Below the pieces are notes generated by a model. That model saw nothing but the letters and a program-made list of their open reading frames with translations, ran no database searches and was not told the origin of the DNA. A program made the position numbers and the translations under genes. Source: Dysgonamonadaceae bacterium (lineage in GTDB: Bacteria; Bacteroidota; Bacteroidia; Bacteroidales; Dysgonomonadaceae). Taken from it: 51,598 nt of DNA. Numbering within the stretch: position 1 is the stretch's first letter; each line of letters begins with the position of its first letter. Below, one piece after another: positions 17,818 through 27,333 of the stretch. The stretch lies in contig JAISUH010000016.1 in NCBI GenBank assembly GCA_031272205.1, positions 1 through 51,598 of the forward strand, written 5' to 3'.

Positions 17818-19521
17818 ATGAAGAAAACATCTTTTTACTTATCACTTTTGGTACTTTCAGCATTTGCTGTTCTTGGCGCTTCGTGCAGCAGCAAGCTTGC
17901 CCCCTTGTCGAATTCAAACTTTAACGTTACTCCATCGCCGCTCGAAACGGTAGGCAATCAGGTTCCCGCAACCATCAACGGGACTTTCCCCGAAAAATGG
18001 TTCAACAAAAACGCTGTCGTAAACATCACCCCCGTATTGAAATACGGAAACGGGAACGAAGTTTATGGCGAAGTGCAGCGTTTTCAAGGCGAAAAAGTTT
18101 CGGGAAACCGCAATACCATATCTCAGGCGCGAGGAGGAAATTTTGCAATCAATTTCAACACTCCGTACAAAGCCGGAATGGAAGCGTCGGAACTCTACCT
18201 GCGCTTCGATGCAAACATTAAAAACAAAACGGTGAAGTTGCCCGACGTGAAAGTTGCCGACGGCGTTATCGCCACATCGGCGCTGGCAAGCGTTCTGACT
18301 ACCGAACCTTCGGTTGCCGACGACGGTTTCCAACGCATCATCAAACAAGCGCAGGATGCCAATATCATGTTTGTTATCCAACAGGCCAATCTTCGTTCGA
18401 GCGAACTGAACAAAAGCGACATGAATGCATGGAAACAACGTGTGGAACAAGCCTTTAAAGATCCAAAACAGAATGTCGATATAGAGATTTCGGCATACGC
18501 CTCGCCCGACGGCGGTGCATCCCTCAACGAGCGATTGGCCGAACAACGCGAAAAAAACACGTCAGCCTATTTGGAAAAAGAACTGAAGAACAGGCACGTG
18601 AACGCCGACATCAACGCCCGTTACACGGCTCAGGACTGGGACGGCTTCCGTAAATTGGTCGAATCCTCCAACCTGCAAGATAAAGAATTGATATTGCGCG
18701 TTTTATCAATGTATCCTGATTCGGAGACACGCGAACGCGAAATTAAAAACATATCTTTCGTATATCAGGATTTGGCCGAAACCATTTTGCCGCAACTCCG
18801 CCGCTCACGCCTGACGGCAAACATCGAAATCATCGGAAAATCGGATCAGGAAATCATGGAAATGTGGCGCAGCAATCCCAAGGGATTGACCGTCGAAGAA
18901 CTGCTGTATGCCTCTTCATTGACCGATAATGCCGCCGATCAGGAAAAAATATACCAATATGCAACGGTCAATTTTCCACAGGATTACCGAGGATGGAACA
19001 ATATCGGGACAATGTATTTCAAACGGGGTGAGCTCAACAAGGCCAAACAAGCCTTTGCCAGAGCCGCTCAGGTATCCGCTTCCGCACCCGAAGTGAACAT
19101 GAACGAAGCGTTGCTCTCTTTGATCGACGGAGATACCGACAAGGCCAAAGTACAGCTGGGTCGCGCTTCGGGCGCTAACGATTTGGGCGGTGCATTGGGA
19201 CTGCTCTACCTGATGGACGGAAGTTACAACCAAGCGGTGGATGCCTTTGGCAACACAAAATCCAACAATGCCGCCTTGGCGCAAATTCTCACCAAAGATT
19301 ACAGCAAAGCCGCAAGCACCCTGAAAGACGTTGCCAACCCCGATGCCACCACCGCTTATTTAGCGGCCATCATTGGCTCGCGAACAAACAATTTCAACGA
19401 GGTTTTGTCTAACTTGCAAAAAGCCATTTCGCTCGACCGAAAAATCACAACGAAAGCCGTTAACGATTTGGAATTTGCCAAATACCGCAACAATGCCGAT
19501 TTTATATCGCTGTTGAAATAA
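17818..19521 (+). CDS. Lipoprotein with OmpA-like segment and TPR repeats
   Basis: A 567-aa lipoprotein whose signal peptide ends LGASC (Cys23). The residues after the Cys (SSK) are not acidic, so it probably stays on the periplasmic face. The N-terminal region (about 30-170) is beta-rich. Around 225-255 the stretch SAYASPDGGASLNERLAEQR resembles the start of an OmpA C-terminal, peptidoglycan-associated domain. From about 345 on come helical TPR-like units, for example YRGWNNIGTMYFKRGELNKA, continuing to the end. Proteins of this build are common in Bacteroidales, and a role in envelope organisation is likely but not shown here. Monocistronic with its own promoter and terminator. Confidence 0.8.
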   Translation: MKKTSFYLSLLVLSAFAVLGASCSSKLAPLSNSNFNVTPSPLETVGNQVPATINGTFPEKWFNKNAVVNITPVLKYGNGNEVYGEVQRFQGEKVSGNRNTISQARGGNFAINFNTPYKAGMEASELYLRFDANIKNKTVKLPDVKVADGVIATSALASVLTTEPSVADDGFQRIIKQAQDANIMFVIQQANLRSSELNKSDMNAWKQRVEQAFKDPKQNVDIEISAYASPDGGASLNERLAEQREKNTSAYLEKELKNRHVNADINARYTAQDWDGFRKLVESSNLQDKELILRVLSMYPDSETREREIKNISFVYQDLAETILPQLRRSRLTANIEIIGKSDQEIMEMWRSNPKGLTVEELLYASSLTDNAADQEKIYQYATVNFPQDYRGWNNIGTMYFKRGELNKAKQAFARAAQVSASAPEVNMNEALLSLIDGDTDKAKVQLGRASGANDLGGALGLLYLMDGSYNQAVDAFGNTKSNNAALAQILTKDYSKAASTLKDVANPDATTAYLAAIIGSRTNNFNEVLSNLQKAISLDRKITTKAVNDLEFAKYRNNADFISLLK

Positions 19522-19543
19522 AAGCTAAAACCGCTGTTCGGCG

Positions 19544-19590
19544 TAAAAAAACCATCTGTTATCCGAAAGGGAAACAGACGGTTTTTTTTT
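19544..19590 (+). terminator. Terminator after the TPR lipoprotein gene
   Basis: An A-run and CCATCTGTT pair with AACAGACGG and a run of nine T; one A-C mismatch. Confidence 0.85.
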
Positions 19591-19655
19591 GGGGGTGGTT
19601 GATATTAATTTCTTCCTTTTTAGATTGTCTATGATTTATGCTTAAACACACATAT

Positions 19656-19687
19656 TTACCGGTGAGCCCATATTACCGGTGAACCCA
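19656..19687. repeat. 15-bp direct repeat TTACCGGTGArCCCA
   Basis: Two copies (19656-19670 and 19673-19687) differ at one base and are separated by 2 bp. They lie in the 523-bp gene-free interval 19522-20044. Besides this repeat and two hairpins, the interval holds overlapping short minus-strand frames at 19673-19940 that match nothing I can name. Confidence 0.5.
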
Positions 19688-19704
19688 ACCAATAACCCAA
19701 TTAA

Positions 19705-19746
19705 AAAAGCAGACTGTCAAAATGTTACTTTTGCAAGTCTGCTTTT
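19705..19746. terminator. Bidirectional hairpin
   Basis: An 11-bp stem, AAAAGCAGACT (19705-19715) with AGTCTGCTTTT (19736-19746), around a 20-nt loop. It has A/T runs on both sides and could terminate either strand. Confidence 0.6.
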
Positions 19747-20044
19747 CTATGAAGAAGCCGCATCGGTGGAATAAGACGAAACTCCTTATGACAGGATTTG
19801 AGTGTCCGACCATCTTTGTAATCCGCTGCTGCGCGTACGCAATCCCGAAGGTGCGGCCCGCCATTGAAGGCCAAAACTTGTCTCGTTCTTTCGAGTGTAA
19901 TTGATGAGTTTCCCAATCGACCAATGCGGCAATAACTCATTCAATTGTTATTTCAAAAATACAACCGAAAATTGAATTGAGCAAATAAATAGCACACTTT
20001 TTTCCGTTTTATGCCGAACAACATATTCCGAAAACCTCTATTCA

Positions 20045-21391
20045 TCAGTTATTCAGGTTTTTCGATATTTCGTCATCCGACACTTCGTAGTTGACCAAAT
20101 CGCCCGCCAAATACTGGTCGTAAGCTGCCATATCTATCAGGCCGTGTCCCGACAGGTTGAAGAGGATGGTTTTCGACCGGCCTTCTTCTTTCGCTTTCAG
20201 AGCCTCGTCAACAGTAACAGCGATAGCGTGCGTAGATTCGGGAGCGGGGATGATCCCCTCTGTCTGGGCAAAAAGGATTCCCGCTTTGAAAGTGTCTAAC
20301 TGCTGTACATCCACGGCCTCAATCAAACCGTCTTTCAACAGTTGGCTGACGATGCTTCCTGCCCCGTGATAGCGCAATCCGCCCGCGTGAATGTGCGCCG
20401 GGGTGAAGTTGTGTCCGAGCGTGAACATCGGGATGAGCGGCGTATATCCGGCCTCGTCGCCGAAATCGTATTGGAATTTTCCGCGTGTCAGCTTCGGGCA
20501 TGACCTCGGTTCGGCAGCGATAAAGCGCGTTTGCTTCCCGCCTTTGATTTTATGGCGAAGGAAGGGAAAAGAAATTCCCGAAAAATTAGACCCGCCGCCG
20601 AAGCAACCCACAACGATGTCGGGATACTCTCCTGCCATCTCCATTTGTTTCTCGGCTTCCAAGCCTATAACCGTCTGGTGTAAAGATACATGATTCAAGA
20701 CACTCCCCAGTGCGTACTTGCAATGGGGCGTTTGCATGGCCAATTCTATCGCTTCGGAGATAGCCGTTCCCAAACTGCCCTGATAATTGGGTTTGTCGGT
20801 CAATATTGTCCGTCCGGCTTTGGTGGACATACTCGGCGACGCTATCACCTGAGCGCCCCATGCTTGCATCAACGAACGGCGGTAAGGTTTTTGTTCGTAA
20901 CTCAATTTTACCATATACACTGCCAATTCGAGGCCGAAGGCTTTTGCGGCAAACGACAAAGCCGTCCCCCATTGACCTGCGCCGGTTTCGGTGGTGAGGT
21001 TCGTCGTACCCTCTTTTTTGTTGTAATAGGCCTGCGGCAATGCCGAGTTGAGCTTGTGCGAACCTACGGGGCTTACGCTCTCGTTTTTGAAATAGATGTG
21101 CGCCGGAGTATCGAGCGCTTTTTCCAATCCGTAGGCACGGACAAGCGGCGTCGGACGGTAGATCTTGTACTTGTCGCGCACTTCTTCGGGGATTTCAATC
21201 CACGCATCGGTTTCGTTCAGTTCTTGCTTAGCTAATTCTTCGGCAAAAAGAGGCGACAGATCAGCTACGGTGAGCGGTTGCTTCGTTCCCGGATGAATCA
21301 TCGGTTCCGGTTTTGTAGTCATTTCGGCCACAATGTTGTACCATTTTTCGGGAAGTTCCGATTCTTGAAGTAAAATTTTTTTTGTTTTCAT
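20045..21391 (-). CDS. trpB: TrpB-like PLP enzyme (TrpB2 subfamily)
   Basis: Tryptophan synthase beta-type enzyme (EC 4.2.1.20 for the family), joining indole and serine. At 448 aa it is longer than TrpB1 and has the TrpB2 features: an extended N-terminus (WYNIVAEM..., LFAEELAKQE) and the RPTPLVRAYGLEK motif. The PLP Lys lies in SVSPVGSHKLNSALP (about 129-143). The phosphate-binding loop is GCFGGGSNFSGI (about 263-274). No trpA or other trp gene is near, and TrpB2 often acts without TrpA, probably salvaging indole. The gene has its own promoter and stands apart from thiN, with a 112-bp gap on the same strand. Confidence 0.92.
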   Translation of the reverse strand: MKTKKILLQESELPEKWYNIVAEMTTKPEPMIHPGTKQPLTVADLSPLFAEELAKQELNETDAWIEIPEEVRDKYKIYRPTPLVRAYGLEKALDTPAHIYFKNESVSPVGSHKLNSALPQAYYNKKEGTTNLTTETGAGQWGTALSFAAKAFGLELAVYMVKLSYEQKPYRRSLMQAWGAQVIASPSMSTKAGRTILTDKPNYQGSLGTAISEAIELAMQTPHCKYALGSVLNHVSLHQTVIGLEAEKQMEMAGEYPDIVVGCFGGGSNFSGISFPFLRHKIKGGKQTRFIAAEPRSCPKLTRGKFQYDFGDEAGYTPLIPMFTLGHNFTPAHIHAGGLRYHGAGSIVSQLLKDGLIEAVDVQQLDTFKAGILFAQTEGIIPAPESTHAIAVTVDEALKAKEEGRSKTILFNLSGHGLIDMAAYDQYLAGDLVNYEVSDDEISKNLNN

Positions 21392-21455
21392 CGTAATGTT
21401 TTTCTGTTTAGTATATAAAATTCCATAATGTCATTTTTTTCGGTATATCAACAAG

Positions 21456-21463
21456 CAAAAGTA
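21456..21463 (-). promoter_or_regulatory. -7 promoter element of trpB2 (TACTTTTG)
   Basis: Matches TAnnTTTG on the minus strand, 65 nt before the start codon. Confidence 0.5.
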
Positions 21464-21503
21464 GTGTTATTTTTTTATCGCACAACGATTTTTCCGAATT
21501 ATA

Positions 21504-22124
21504 TTAAAATTCCCGGAACACGATAACCCGCCCTTCCGTCTCCACAACAAATTTTTCCCCTTCCGATTCATTCAAAGTGCCCTGCCACCAATTGGTCAGG
21601 ATTTGGTTGTTGAGCGGGTATTTCAGCCCTTTCAGGGTGATGGGTTTGGGGTCGATACAAAAAAACGACACTTGTTGTCCGGGGTAGCTCTCAAATTCGG
21701 TTGTCGAGTCAATCGGAACGAGCGTGCCGTAGTCGGTTATCATTTTTACCTTCACTCCGTTTATCCGCATGTATTCCGCCAAAAGCGAAATATTCCCTAT
21801 GGTGTGGCTCTCCCTCCTGCCGGTAGCCGCCACAATCGAAATATCCGTTTTTCCCTGTTGTGCGCAAAATTTCACAGATTTGGTCAGGTCGTTGGTTTCC
21901 TGTTCGGGATTGGGGTGCAAGATAGGTGCAAAACGCCTCCTGTTTTCTTCTGAAATGGAGTCGCAATCGCCTACAATAGCGTCAGGGATCCCGCCCATAG
22001 CAATAAAATGGTCTGCTGCACCGTCGCAACAAATGATGTATCGCGCATTTTCGATTGCCGATAGCGGGATGCGGTGAGTGGGATAATTTCCGTTGGCGAT
22101 GATCACAGCCGAAATATCGTTCAT
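21504..22124 (-). CDS. thiN: Thiamine diphosphokinase
   Basis: Transfers pyrophosphate from ATP to thiamine, giving thiamine diphosphate (EC 2.7.6.2). The 206-aa product shows the catalytic-domain motifs CDGAADHF (about 34-41) and DAIVGDCDSIS (about 48-58), then ETNDLTKSVKFC (about 74-85) and the VAATGRRESHTIGN loop (about 98-111). The C-terminal half is the thiamine-binding beta-domain, ending VETEGRVIVFREF. It has a perfect -7 element 28 nt ahead and is divergent from the CDF transporter. No thiamine riboswitch is visible, consistent with salvage of free thiamine. Confidence 0.9.
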   Translation of the reverse strand: MNDISAVIIANGNYPTHRIPLSAIENARYIICCDGAADHFIAMGGIPDAIVGDCDSISEENRRRFAPILHPNPEQETNDLTKSVKFCAQQGKTDISIVAATGRRESHTIGNISLLAEYMRINGVKVKMITDYGTLVPIDSTTEFESYPGQQVSFFCIDPKPITLKGLKYPLNNQILTNWWQGTLNESEGEKFVVETEGRVIVFREF

Positions 22125-22151
22125 TCTGAATTTTCAATTTTATGTGTTATA

Positions 22152-22159
22152 CAAAGATA
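22152..22159 (-). promoter_or_regulatory. -7 promoter element of thiN (TATCTTTG)
   Basis: A perfect TAnnTTTG, 28 nt before the thiN start codon. Confidence 0.65.
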
Positions 22160-22233
22160 TTCAAAACATCACATCGGAAGACCTGAAATCCCGATAATTT
22201 TTATTTATGATTTGCCGTTTTCGGGTATTTTGT

Positions 22234-22241
22234 TACCTTTG
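22234..22241 (+). promoter_or_regulatory. -7 promoter element of the CDF transporter (TACCTTTG)
   Basis: Matches TAnnTTTG. A TTTG at 22211-22214 lies 19 bp upstream, the spacing expected for the -33 element. The start codon is 23 nt downstream, so the leader is short. Confidence 0.7.
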
Positions 22242-22263
22242 GACTTCCTTTTTGCAATAAAAG

Positions 22264-23178
22264 ATGAAAACTCGTTCGTTACGAAAATTTATATACATAT
22301 CTCTTGCAGCGGCCATATCGACCATACTGCTCAAATTTTACGCCTATTACCTGACCGGGTCGATGGGCTTGTACTCCGATGCCTTAGAATCGTTTGTCAA
22401 TCTTTTTGCCGCCATTTTCGCGCTGGTAATGTTGAACTTATCGGAAAAACCTGCTGATAACGACCACGAATTTGGGCACAGCAAAGCCGAATATTTTTCG
22501 GGAGTATTAGAAGGGGCTTTGATTTTGGTTGCGGCTTTTTCCATTCTGTATTCGGCCGTACCGCGAATTTTCGCTCCAAGAGCTATCGAAAACATCAGTT
22601 CGGGTTTGTTGGTTTCGCTCGCCGCTTCGATGATCAACCTTGGAGCAGGAATCCTTCTGATAAAAAAAGGCAAGACACACAAATCCATTATTTTGGAAGC
22701 CGACGGCAAACATCTCTTGACCGACGTCTATACTTCGGCGGGCGTAATCATCGGCATTTTATTGGTGAAAGCGACCGGATTTTTGCTGCTCGACCCTGTT
22801 TTGGCAATTATTGTTGCCCTCAATATCATTTGGACGGGATACAAACTGATTGGCCGATCGGCAAACGGATTGATGGATGCCGCTATCCCCAAAGAAGATA
22901 TCACAAAAATAACCGACTATCTCGCTTCGCTGAAAGCGCAAGAGATTGAGTTTCATTCGCTATTGACCCGGCAAGCCGGACAACGCAAATTCATCTCTGT
23001 GCATCTATTGGTTCCCGGCTCGTGGACAGTGAAAGAAGGGCACGACCATGCCGATGCCATCGAAAAGACCATCGAAAATATGTTTGACGAACCGGTAAAC
23101 GTAAGCACCCACCTCGAACCGGTCGAAGATCCCCTGTCGTTTACCGATATCGGGATAGACCGCCAAGAGCATCCCTGA
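22264..23178 (+). CDS. Cation diffusion facilitator (CDF) family metal transporter
   Basis: An inner-membrane metal/proton antiporter that exports divalent cations such as Zn2+ or Fe2+. The 304-aa protein has about six membrane helices over residues 10-205. Metal-site motifs are YSDALESFVNLFAA (helix 2, D-x3-(x)-N pattern) and the helix-5 HLLTD of DGKHLLTDVYTS. A cytoplasmic domain follows from about 210 and ends EPVEDPLSF. Between helices 2 and 3 lies the family stretch DNDHEFGHSKAEYFSG. It resembles the FieF/YiiP group, but the exact metal cannot be read from this. Confidence 0.92.
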   Translation: MKTRSLRKFIYISLAAAISTILLKFYAYYLTGSMGLYSDALESFVNLFAAIFALVMLNLSEKPADNDHEFGHSKAEYFSGVLEGALILVAAFSILYSAVPRIFAPRAIENISSGLLVSLAASMINLGAGILLIKKGKTHKSIILEADGKHLLTDVYTSAGVIIGILLVKATGFLLLDPVLAIIVALNIIWTGYKLIGRSANGLMDAAIPKEDITKITDYLASLKAQEIEFHSLLTRQAGQRKFISVHLLVPGSWTVKEGHDHADAIEKTIENMFDEPVNVSTHLEPVEDPLSFTDIGIDRQEHP

Positions 23179-23234
23179 ACTTATCCGAAGGCGTGCTAAA
23201 AAATAAAAAGAGACGGTGCACGTCGCACCCACAA

Positions 23235-23263
23235 AAAGGCCGCAACGTTTTGCTGCAGCCTTT
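23235..23263. terminator. Terminator between the CDF gene and aspartate kinase
   Basis: Stem AAAGGC/GCCTTT with inner GCAA/TTGC pairing. The T-run on the minus strand suits the convergent aspartate kinase gene. A smaller hairpin (GGTGC/GCACC, 23215-23229) sits just before it. Confidence 0.65.
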
Positions 23264-23291
23264 CCCTTCATATTTTATCGGATTGATTTTT

Positions 23292-24677
23292 CTATTTCAA
23301 GTTGCAAAGCTCTTCGTTCAGAGCAATCACCGCGTCCTCGTAATTCTCTCTGTCGATGACAAACTGCATGTTTACCTGCATCAGCGACTGGGCAAAACTC
23401 AGAATATTGATACCCCGTTCCGAGAGCGCTTTTGCGGCCTTATACAAAAATCCGGGCATGGCGATATTCGTACCCATCGCACAAACGATAGCTACCGGCA
23501 CGGCTTTAACCTGATAAAAAGCTTCTTTTAAAACGCGGATCAGCTCTCTCGATTTTTCTTTGTCCCAAACCACCATTGTGATAGAATTGGCATTGGTCGA
23601 TTTCAGGATATAGCTCACGTCGAATCTCTGGAAATACTGCATGATGCGACTGTCGTAGCCCACTTCGCCTACCATCATCGGGTCGTGAATCTCAATAGCG
23701 ATCACCTTGCGCGAGCCCGACACGATCTCCACGCGCGGTTGGGGTGAAATGTATTCGCGGGAGATCAGCGTTCCCGGATGTTGCGGCTCAAAGGTATTTT
23801 TAATGCGGATATTGATGCCTGCCAACTCTAAGGGCTTCGCCGCTTTCGGGTGGATGGCCTCCATGCCGATGTCGGCCAACTGATCGGCAATGATGTAATT
23901 GGTATGCCCTACCGGAACGGAATGTTCCACGCCCACAATTTTTGGGTCGGCGCTCGACAAATGGTATTCTTTGTGGATGACCGCTTCATCAGCCTTCACT
24001 TCCACCGCAATTTTGCTGAACGTAACCTCGGAGTAGCCGCGGTCAAAAGCACGCATAATACCTTCTACGCCTTTTGTATAGCCGGTAGCGATACACAGCA
24101 CCTTACTGAAATCGATACCCGAAAATTCTTTGTGTATGCGTTCGTCAATAGTCAACGGCTCGTTATCGCTAAAGCCGCAAAGATCAATAAAACGAGCATT
24201 AATTCCATTGTGATTCAATATATTAGCAGAATTCCATCCGGAATGAGCTTCGCCAATGGACGAAAGAATTTCCCGCGCCGCCAAATAAATATCGCTGCGA
24301 TTAACATAGCCCGATGCCAGTACCTTTCCCAAACTGTAAAGGATGGTTTTCGCCTGATCGATGCGGAAACGGATAAAATCGCGTGCCTCTTTCAAATCGA
24401 GACCGATGTCCGCAAAACCGTCGTTAATCAGGAGCAACCTCTGACAAAAAGAGTCGAGAGCGCTGCTGTAATCCTCGCCATTCAGGAATTTGTTGTAAAT
24501 GCCCGGTTCGCCCGTTTTTTTGTGTTCGAGCAACCAGTTGGTTACGTTGTTGTAGGCCGAAACCACGAAGATGCGGTTATACAACTCTCCGTTTTTACGG
24601 TTTCCCCTGATGATATTGTGCAACACATCCTGAAACTGCGACATGGATGTTCCGCCTATTTTTTCTACCGTGAGCAT
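23292..24677 (-). CDS. Aspartate kinase (monofunctional)
   Basis: Phosphorylates L-aspartate, the first step to lysine, threonine, methionine and diaminopimelate (EC 2.7.2.4). The 461-aa product starts MLTVEKIGGTSM, a variant of the usual KFGGTS nucleotide-binding motif. It continues with FVVSAYNNVTNWLL (about 37-50) and the catalytic-domain segment ATGYTKGVEGIMRAFDRGYSE (shown only in part: GYTKGVEG, about 217-224). Tandem ACT domains occupy about 320 to the end. Bacteroidales often have both a bifunctional ThrA and a separate aspartokinase; this is the separate kind. An upstream in-frame ATG (24710) overlaps the -7 element, so the start at 24677 is preferred. It stands alone on the minus strand. 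Confidence 0.9.
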   Translation of the reverse strand: MLTVEKIGGTSMSQFQDVLHNIIRGNRKNGELYNRIFVVSAYNNVTNWLLEHKKTGEPGIYNKFLNGEDYSSALDSFCQRLLLINDGFADIGLDLKEARDFIRFRIDQAKTILYSLGKVLASGYVNRSDIYLAAREILSSIGEAHSGWNSANILNHNGINARFIDLCGFSDNEPLTIDERIHKEFSGIDFSKVLCIATGYTKGVEGIMRAFDRGYSEVTFSKIAVEVKADEAVIHKEYHLSSADPKIVGVEHSVPVGHTNYIIADQLADIGMEAIHPKAAKPLELAGINIRIKNTFEPQHPGTLISREYISPQPRVEIVSGSRKVIAIEIHDPMMVGEVGYDSRIMQYFQRFDVSYILKSTNANSITMVVWDKEKSRELIRVLKEAFYQVKAVPVAIVCAMGTNIAMPGFLYKAAKALSERGINILSFAQSLMQVNMQFVIDRENYEDAVIALNEELCNLK

Positions 24678-24707
24678 TTTATTCCGATTTTTTATTCCTT
24701 TGGGCTG

Positions 24708-24715
24708 CAAAGGTA
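24708..24715 (-). promoter_or_regulatory. -7 promoter element of aspartate kinase (TACCTTTG)
   Basis: Matches TAnnTTTG on the minus strand, 31 nt before the chosen start. It rules out the upstream ATG. Confidence 0.65.
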
Positions 24716-24793
24716 CTGTTTTTTAATGAATTTTGAAACGATTCGCAGGCTTAGCATACAAAACCCGCGTTCGACAGGCACACAAAACAACGG

Positions 24794-25369
24794 TTAAAAC
24801 TCTTTCAACTCCCTGTATAACCGTTGAATGGGCAGTCCCATGATGTTGTAATAAGAGCCTTCGATATGCTTCACCGCCACATATCCGATCCATTCCTGCA
24901 CACCGTAGGCTCCGGCTTTGTCCATCGGGCTGTATTTTTCCACATAATAATCGATTTCTTCGTTGGTCAGATCATCGAAAGTAACGTTGGATACGACCGA
25001 AAAACTTTTCTGCTGTCCCTTCGCCGTCAGACAAACGCCCGTAATCACGCGGTGCGTCTGCCCCGACAGTTCACGCAACATCCGCTTGGCATCCGTTTTA
25101 TCGGCCGGTTTTCCCAATATCTTATCGTGCAACAGCACAACGGTATCGGCAGTTATCAGCAAGGCATCGTCTTGCAATTCAGACAAGTATGCTGACGCTT
25201 TTTTGTGAGCAATAAATTCGGGAACCTCTTCGTGCCGCAAAACTTCGGGGTAAGATTCATCCACATCGGGCAAGGTATGGATTTCAAAGGGCAGGTCGAT
25301 ACCTGCCAGCAGTTCTTTTCTGCGGGGCGAATTCGAAGCCAATATCAGTTTGTATTTCGTTATTTTCAT
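24794..25369 (-). CDS. maf: Maf-family nucleoside triphosphate pyrophosphatase
   Basis: Hydrolyses non-canonical and some canonical NTPs to NMP and PPi; the YhdE-type dTTP/UTP group is the best fit. The 191-aa protein has the signature LILASNSPRRKELLAGI near the N-terminus, an internal ITADTVV (Asp as base, about 73-79), and the C-terminal GAYGVQEWIGYVAVKHIEG. It lies 116 bp upstream of aspartate kinase on the same strand. The two could be co-transcribed, though the kinase has its own -7 element. It is divergent from aspS. Confidence 0.93.
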   Translation of the reverse strand: MKITKYKLILASNSPRRKELLAGIDLPFEIHTLPDVDESYPEVLRHEEVPEFIAHKKASAYLSELQDDALLITADTVVLLHDKILGKPADKTDAKRMLRELSGQTHRVITGVCLTAKGQQKSFSVVSNVTFDDLTNEEIDYYVEKYSPMDKAGAYGVQEWIGYVAVKHIEGSYYNIMGLPIQRLYRELKEF

Positions 25370-25523
25370 CCTGTATCTGCATTAAATCATCGAAAAAAAA
25401 TCTTTCAACTTAAAAACGGGGCGCAAGATACAAAAAAATAGCGATTCATTTCCGGTTTTTCGGCATTCGAATTTAGCAATTTTCTATTTCCCGATTTATA
25501 GCGGATAGTTGAAAAAAAACATG

Positions 25524-25531
25524 TAAATTTG
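25524..25531 (+). promoter_or_regulatory. -7 promoter element of aspS (TAAATTTG)
   Basis: Matches TAnnTTTG. It overlaps the in-frame TTG at 25529, so translation must begin later, at the ATG at 25577. Confidence 0.6.
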
Positions 25532-25576
25532 CGGTCTGAATCGAAAAAAGAGAGCATCAACCAACAAACAGTCAAT

Positions 25577-27331
25577 ATGTATAGAACCAATACTTGCGGC
25601 GAACTTCGTTTGTCCGACGTGAACAAAAAGGTAACCCTCGCGGGTTGGGTACAAAAAATCCGCAAGATGGGCGGCATGACCTTCATCGATTTGCGCGACC
25701 GCTACGGCATCACTCAACTATCTTTTAACCAAGAGATTAACGCTGTTCTGTGCGAACAGGCGAACAAGTTGGGGCGCGAATGGGTCATTCAAATCGTGGG
25801 AACAGTAGCGGAACGTTCCAGCAAAAACGCCAACATTCCTACCGGAGATATCGAAATCATCGCATCGGAGCTGAACGTACTGAACGCATCGAAAACGCCA
25901 CCGTTCACCATCGAAACCGATACGGACGGGGGCGACGATATCCGCATGAAATACCGCTACTTAGACTTGCGCCGCAGCGTGGTGCGCCAAAATTTGGAAC
26001 TCCGCCACAAAATGGCTTTCGAAACGCGCCGTTACCTCGACGAAAGAGGTTTTTTGGAAGTGGAAACGCCCGTTTTGGTGGCTTCTACACCCGAAGGGGC
26101 ACGCGATTTTATTGTGCCGTCGCGCATGAACCGGGGCGAGTTTTACGCCCTGCCGCAATCGCCGCAAACGCTGAAACAATTGCTGATGGTTTCGGGATTC
26201 GACCGCTATTTCCAAATTGTGAAATGCTTCCGAGACGAAGACCTCCGCGCCGACCGCCAACCTGAATTTACGCAGATCGACTGCGAAATGTCGTTTGTAC
26301 AGCAAGAAGACATATTGACCTTGTTCGAAGGTCTGACGCGCCACCTTTTCAAAAGTATAAAAGGCATCGAATTGCCCGAATTTCCACGTATCAGCTATGC
26401 CGATGCCATGAAATATTACGGTTCCGACAAACCGGATATCCGTTTCGAAATGCAATTTATCGAGCTGAAAGACCTGACCGGCGGCCATGGCTTTGGCGTG
26501 TTTGATTCGGCTGAATACGTGGGTGCGATTTGCGCCGAGGGTTGCGCAACATATACCCGCAAACAGTTGGACGAACTGACCGATTTCGTGAAACGCCCGC
26601 AAATCGGCGCAAAAGGATTGGTTTACGTCCGTTACAACGCCGACGGCACACTGAAATCGTCCGTTGATAAATTCTATTCCGAAACCGACCTCAAACAGTG
26701 GGTTGACCGCTGTAAGGCCAAGCCCGGCGATTTGTTGCTCGTGCTGAGCGGCGAAACCGAAAAAACGCAGAAACAGCTCGGCGAGCTCCGTCTCGAAATG
26801 GGCTCTCGCCTCAGTCTTCGCGACAAATTCAACTACAAATGCCTATGGGTGATTGATTTCCCGTTGTTGGAAAAGGACGAGGAATTGGGACGCTACTTTG
26901 CCAAACACCACCCCTTCACGTCGCCCAAGCCTGAGGATATCCCGGCGCTCGACACTGATCCGGGGGCGGTTCGCGCCAATGCCTACGATATCGTGATCAA
27001 TGGCGTGGAAGTGGGCGGCGGCTCCATCCGTATCCACGACAGCGAGCTGCAACAAAAAATGTTCGCCACGCTCGGATTCACGCCCGAACGGGCACAGGAA
27101 CAGTTCGGATTTCTGATGAACGCTTTCAAATACGGCGCTCCGCCGCACGGGGGTATCGCCTTCGGCCTCGACCGTTTGGTTTCGCTCTTTGCGGGGTTGG
27201 ACAGCATCCGCGACTGCATCGCTTTTCCGAAAAACAATGCCGGGCGCGATGTGATGCTCGATGCTCCCTCACGTGTCGATCAGGAACAGTTGGACGAATT
27301 GGGGATTGCGTTGGCAAAAAAAGAACAGTGA
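25577..27331 (+). CDS. aspS: Aspartyl-tRNA synthetase
   Basis: Charges tRNA-Asp (EC 6.1.1.12). The 584-aa length is that of the bacterial form. The OB-fold anticodon domain is N-terminal ([20 protein letters not shown]). Class II motif 1 is near [16 protein letters not shown], motif 2 at [19 protein letters not shown], the bacterial GAD insertion in the middle, and motif 3 at [15 protein letters not shown] near the end. It ends 2 bp before the convergent uvrA stop codon, with no separate terminator between them. Confidence 0.97.
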   Translation: MYRTNTCGELRLSDVNKKVTLAGWVQKIRKMGGMTFIDLRDRYGITQLSFNQEINAVLCEQANKLGREWVIQIVGTVAERSSKNANIPTGDIEIIASELNVLNASKTPPFTIETDTDGGDDIRMKYRYLDLRRSVVRQNLELRHKMAFETRRYLDERGFLEVETPVLVASTPEGARDFIVPSRMNRGEFYALPQSPQTLKQLLMVSGFDRYFQIVKCFRDEDLRADRQPEFTQIDCEMSFVQQEDILTLFEGLTRHLFKSIKGIELPEFPRISYADAMKYYGSDKPDIRFEMQFIELKDLTGGHGFGVFDSAEYVGAICAEGCATYTRKQLDELTDFVKRPQIGAKGLVYVRYNADGTLKSSVDKFYSETDLKQWVDRCKAKPGDLLLVLSGETEKTQKQLGELRLEMGSRLSLRDKFNYKCLWVIDFPLLEKDEELGRYFAKHHPFTSPKPEDIPALDTDPGAVRANAYDIVINGVEVGGGSIRIHDSELQQKMFATLGFTPERAQEQFGFLMNAFKYGAPPHGGIAFGLDRLVSLFAGLDSIRDCIAFPKNNAGRDVMLDAPSRVDQEQLDELGIALAKKEQ

Positions 27332-27333
27332 TC

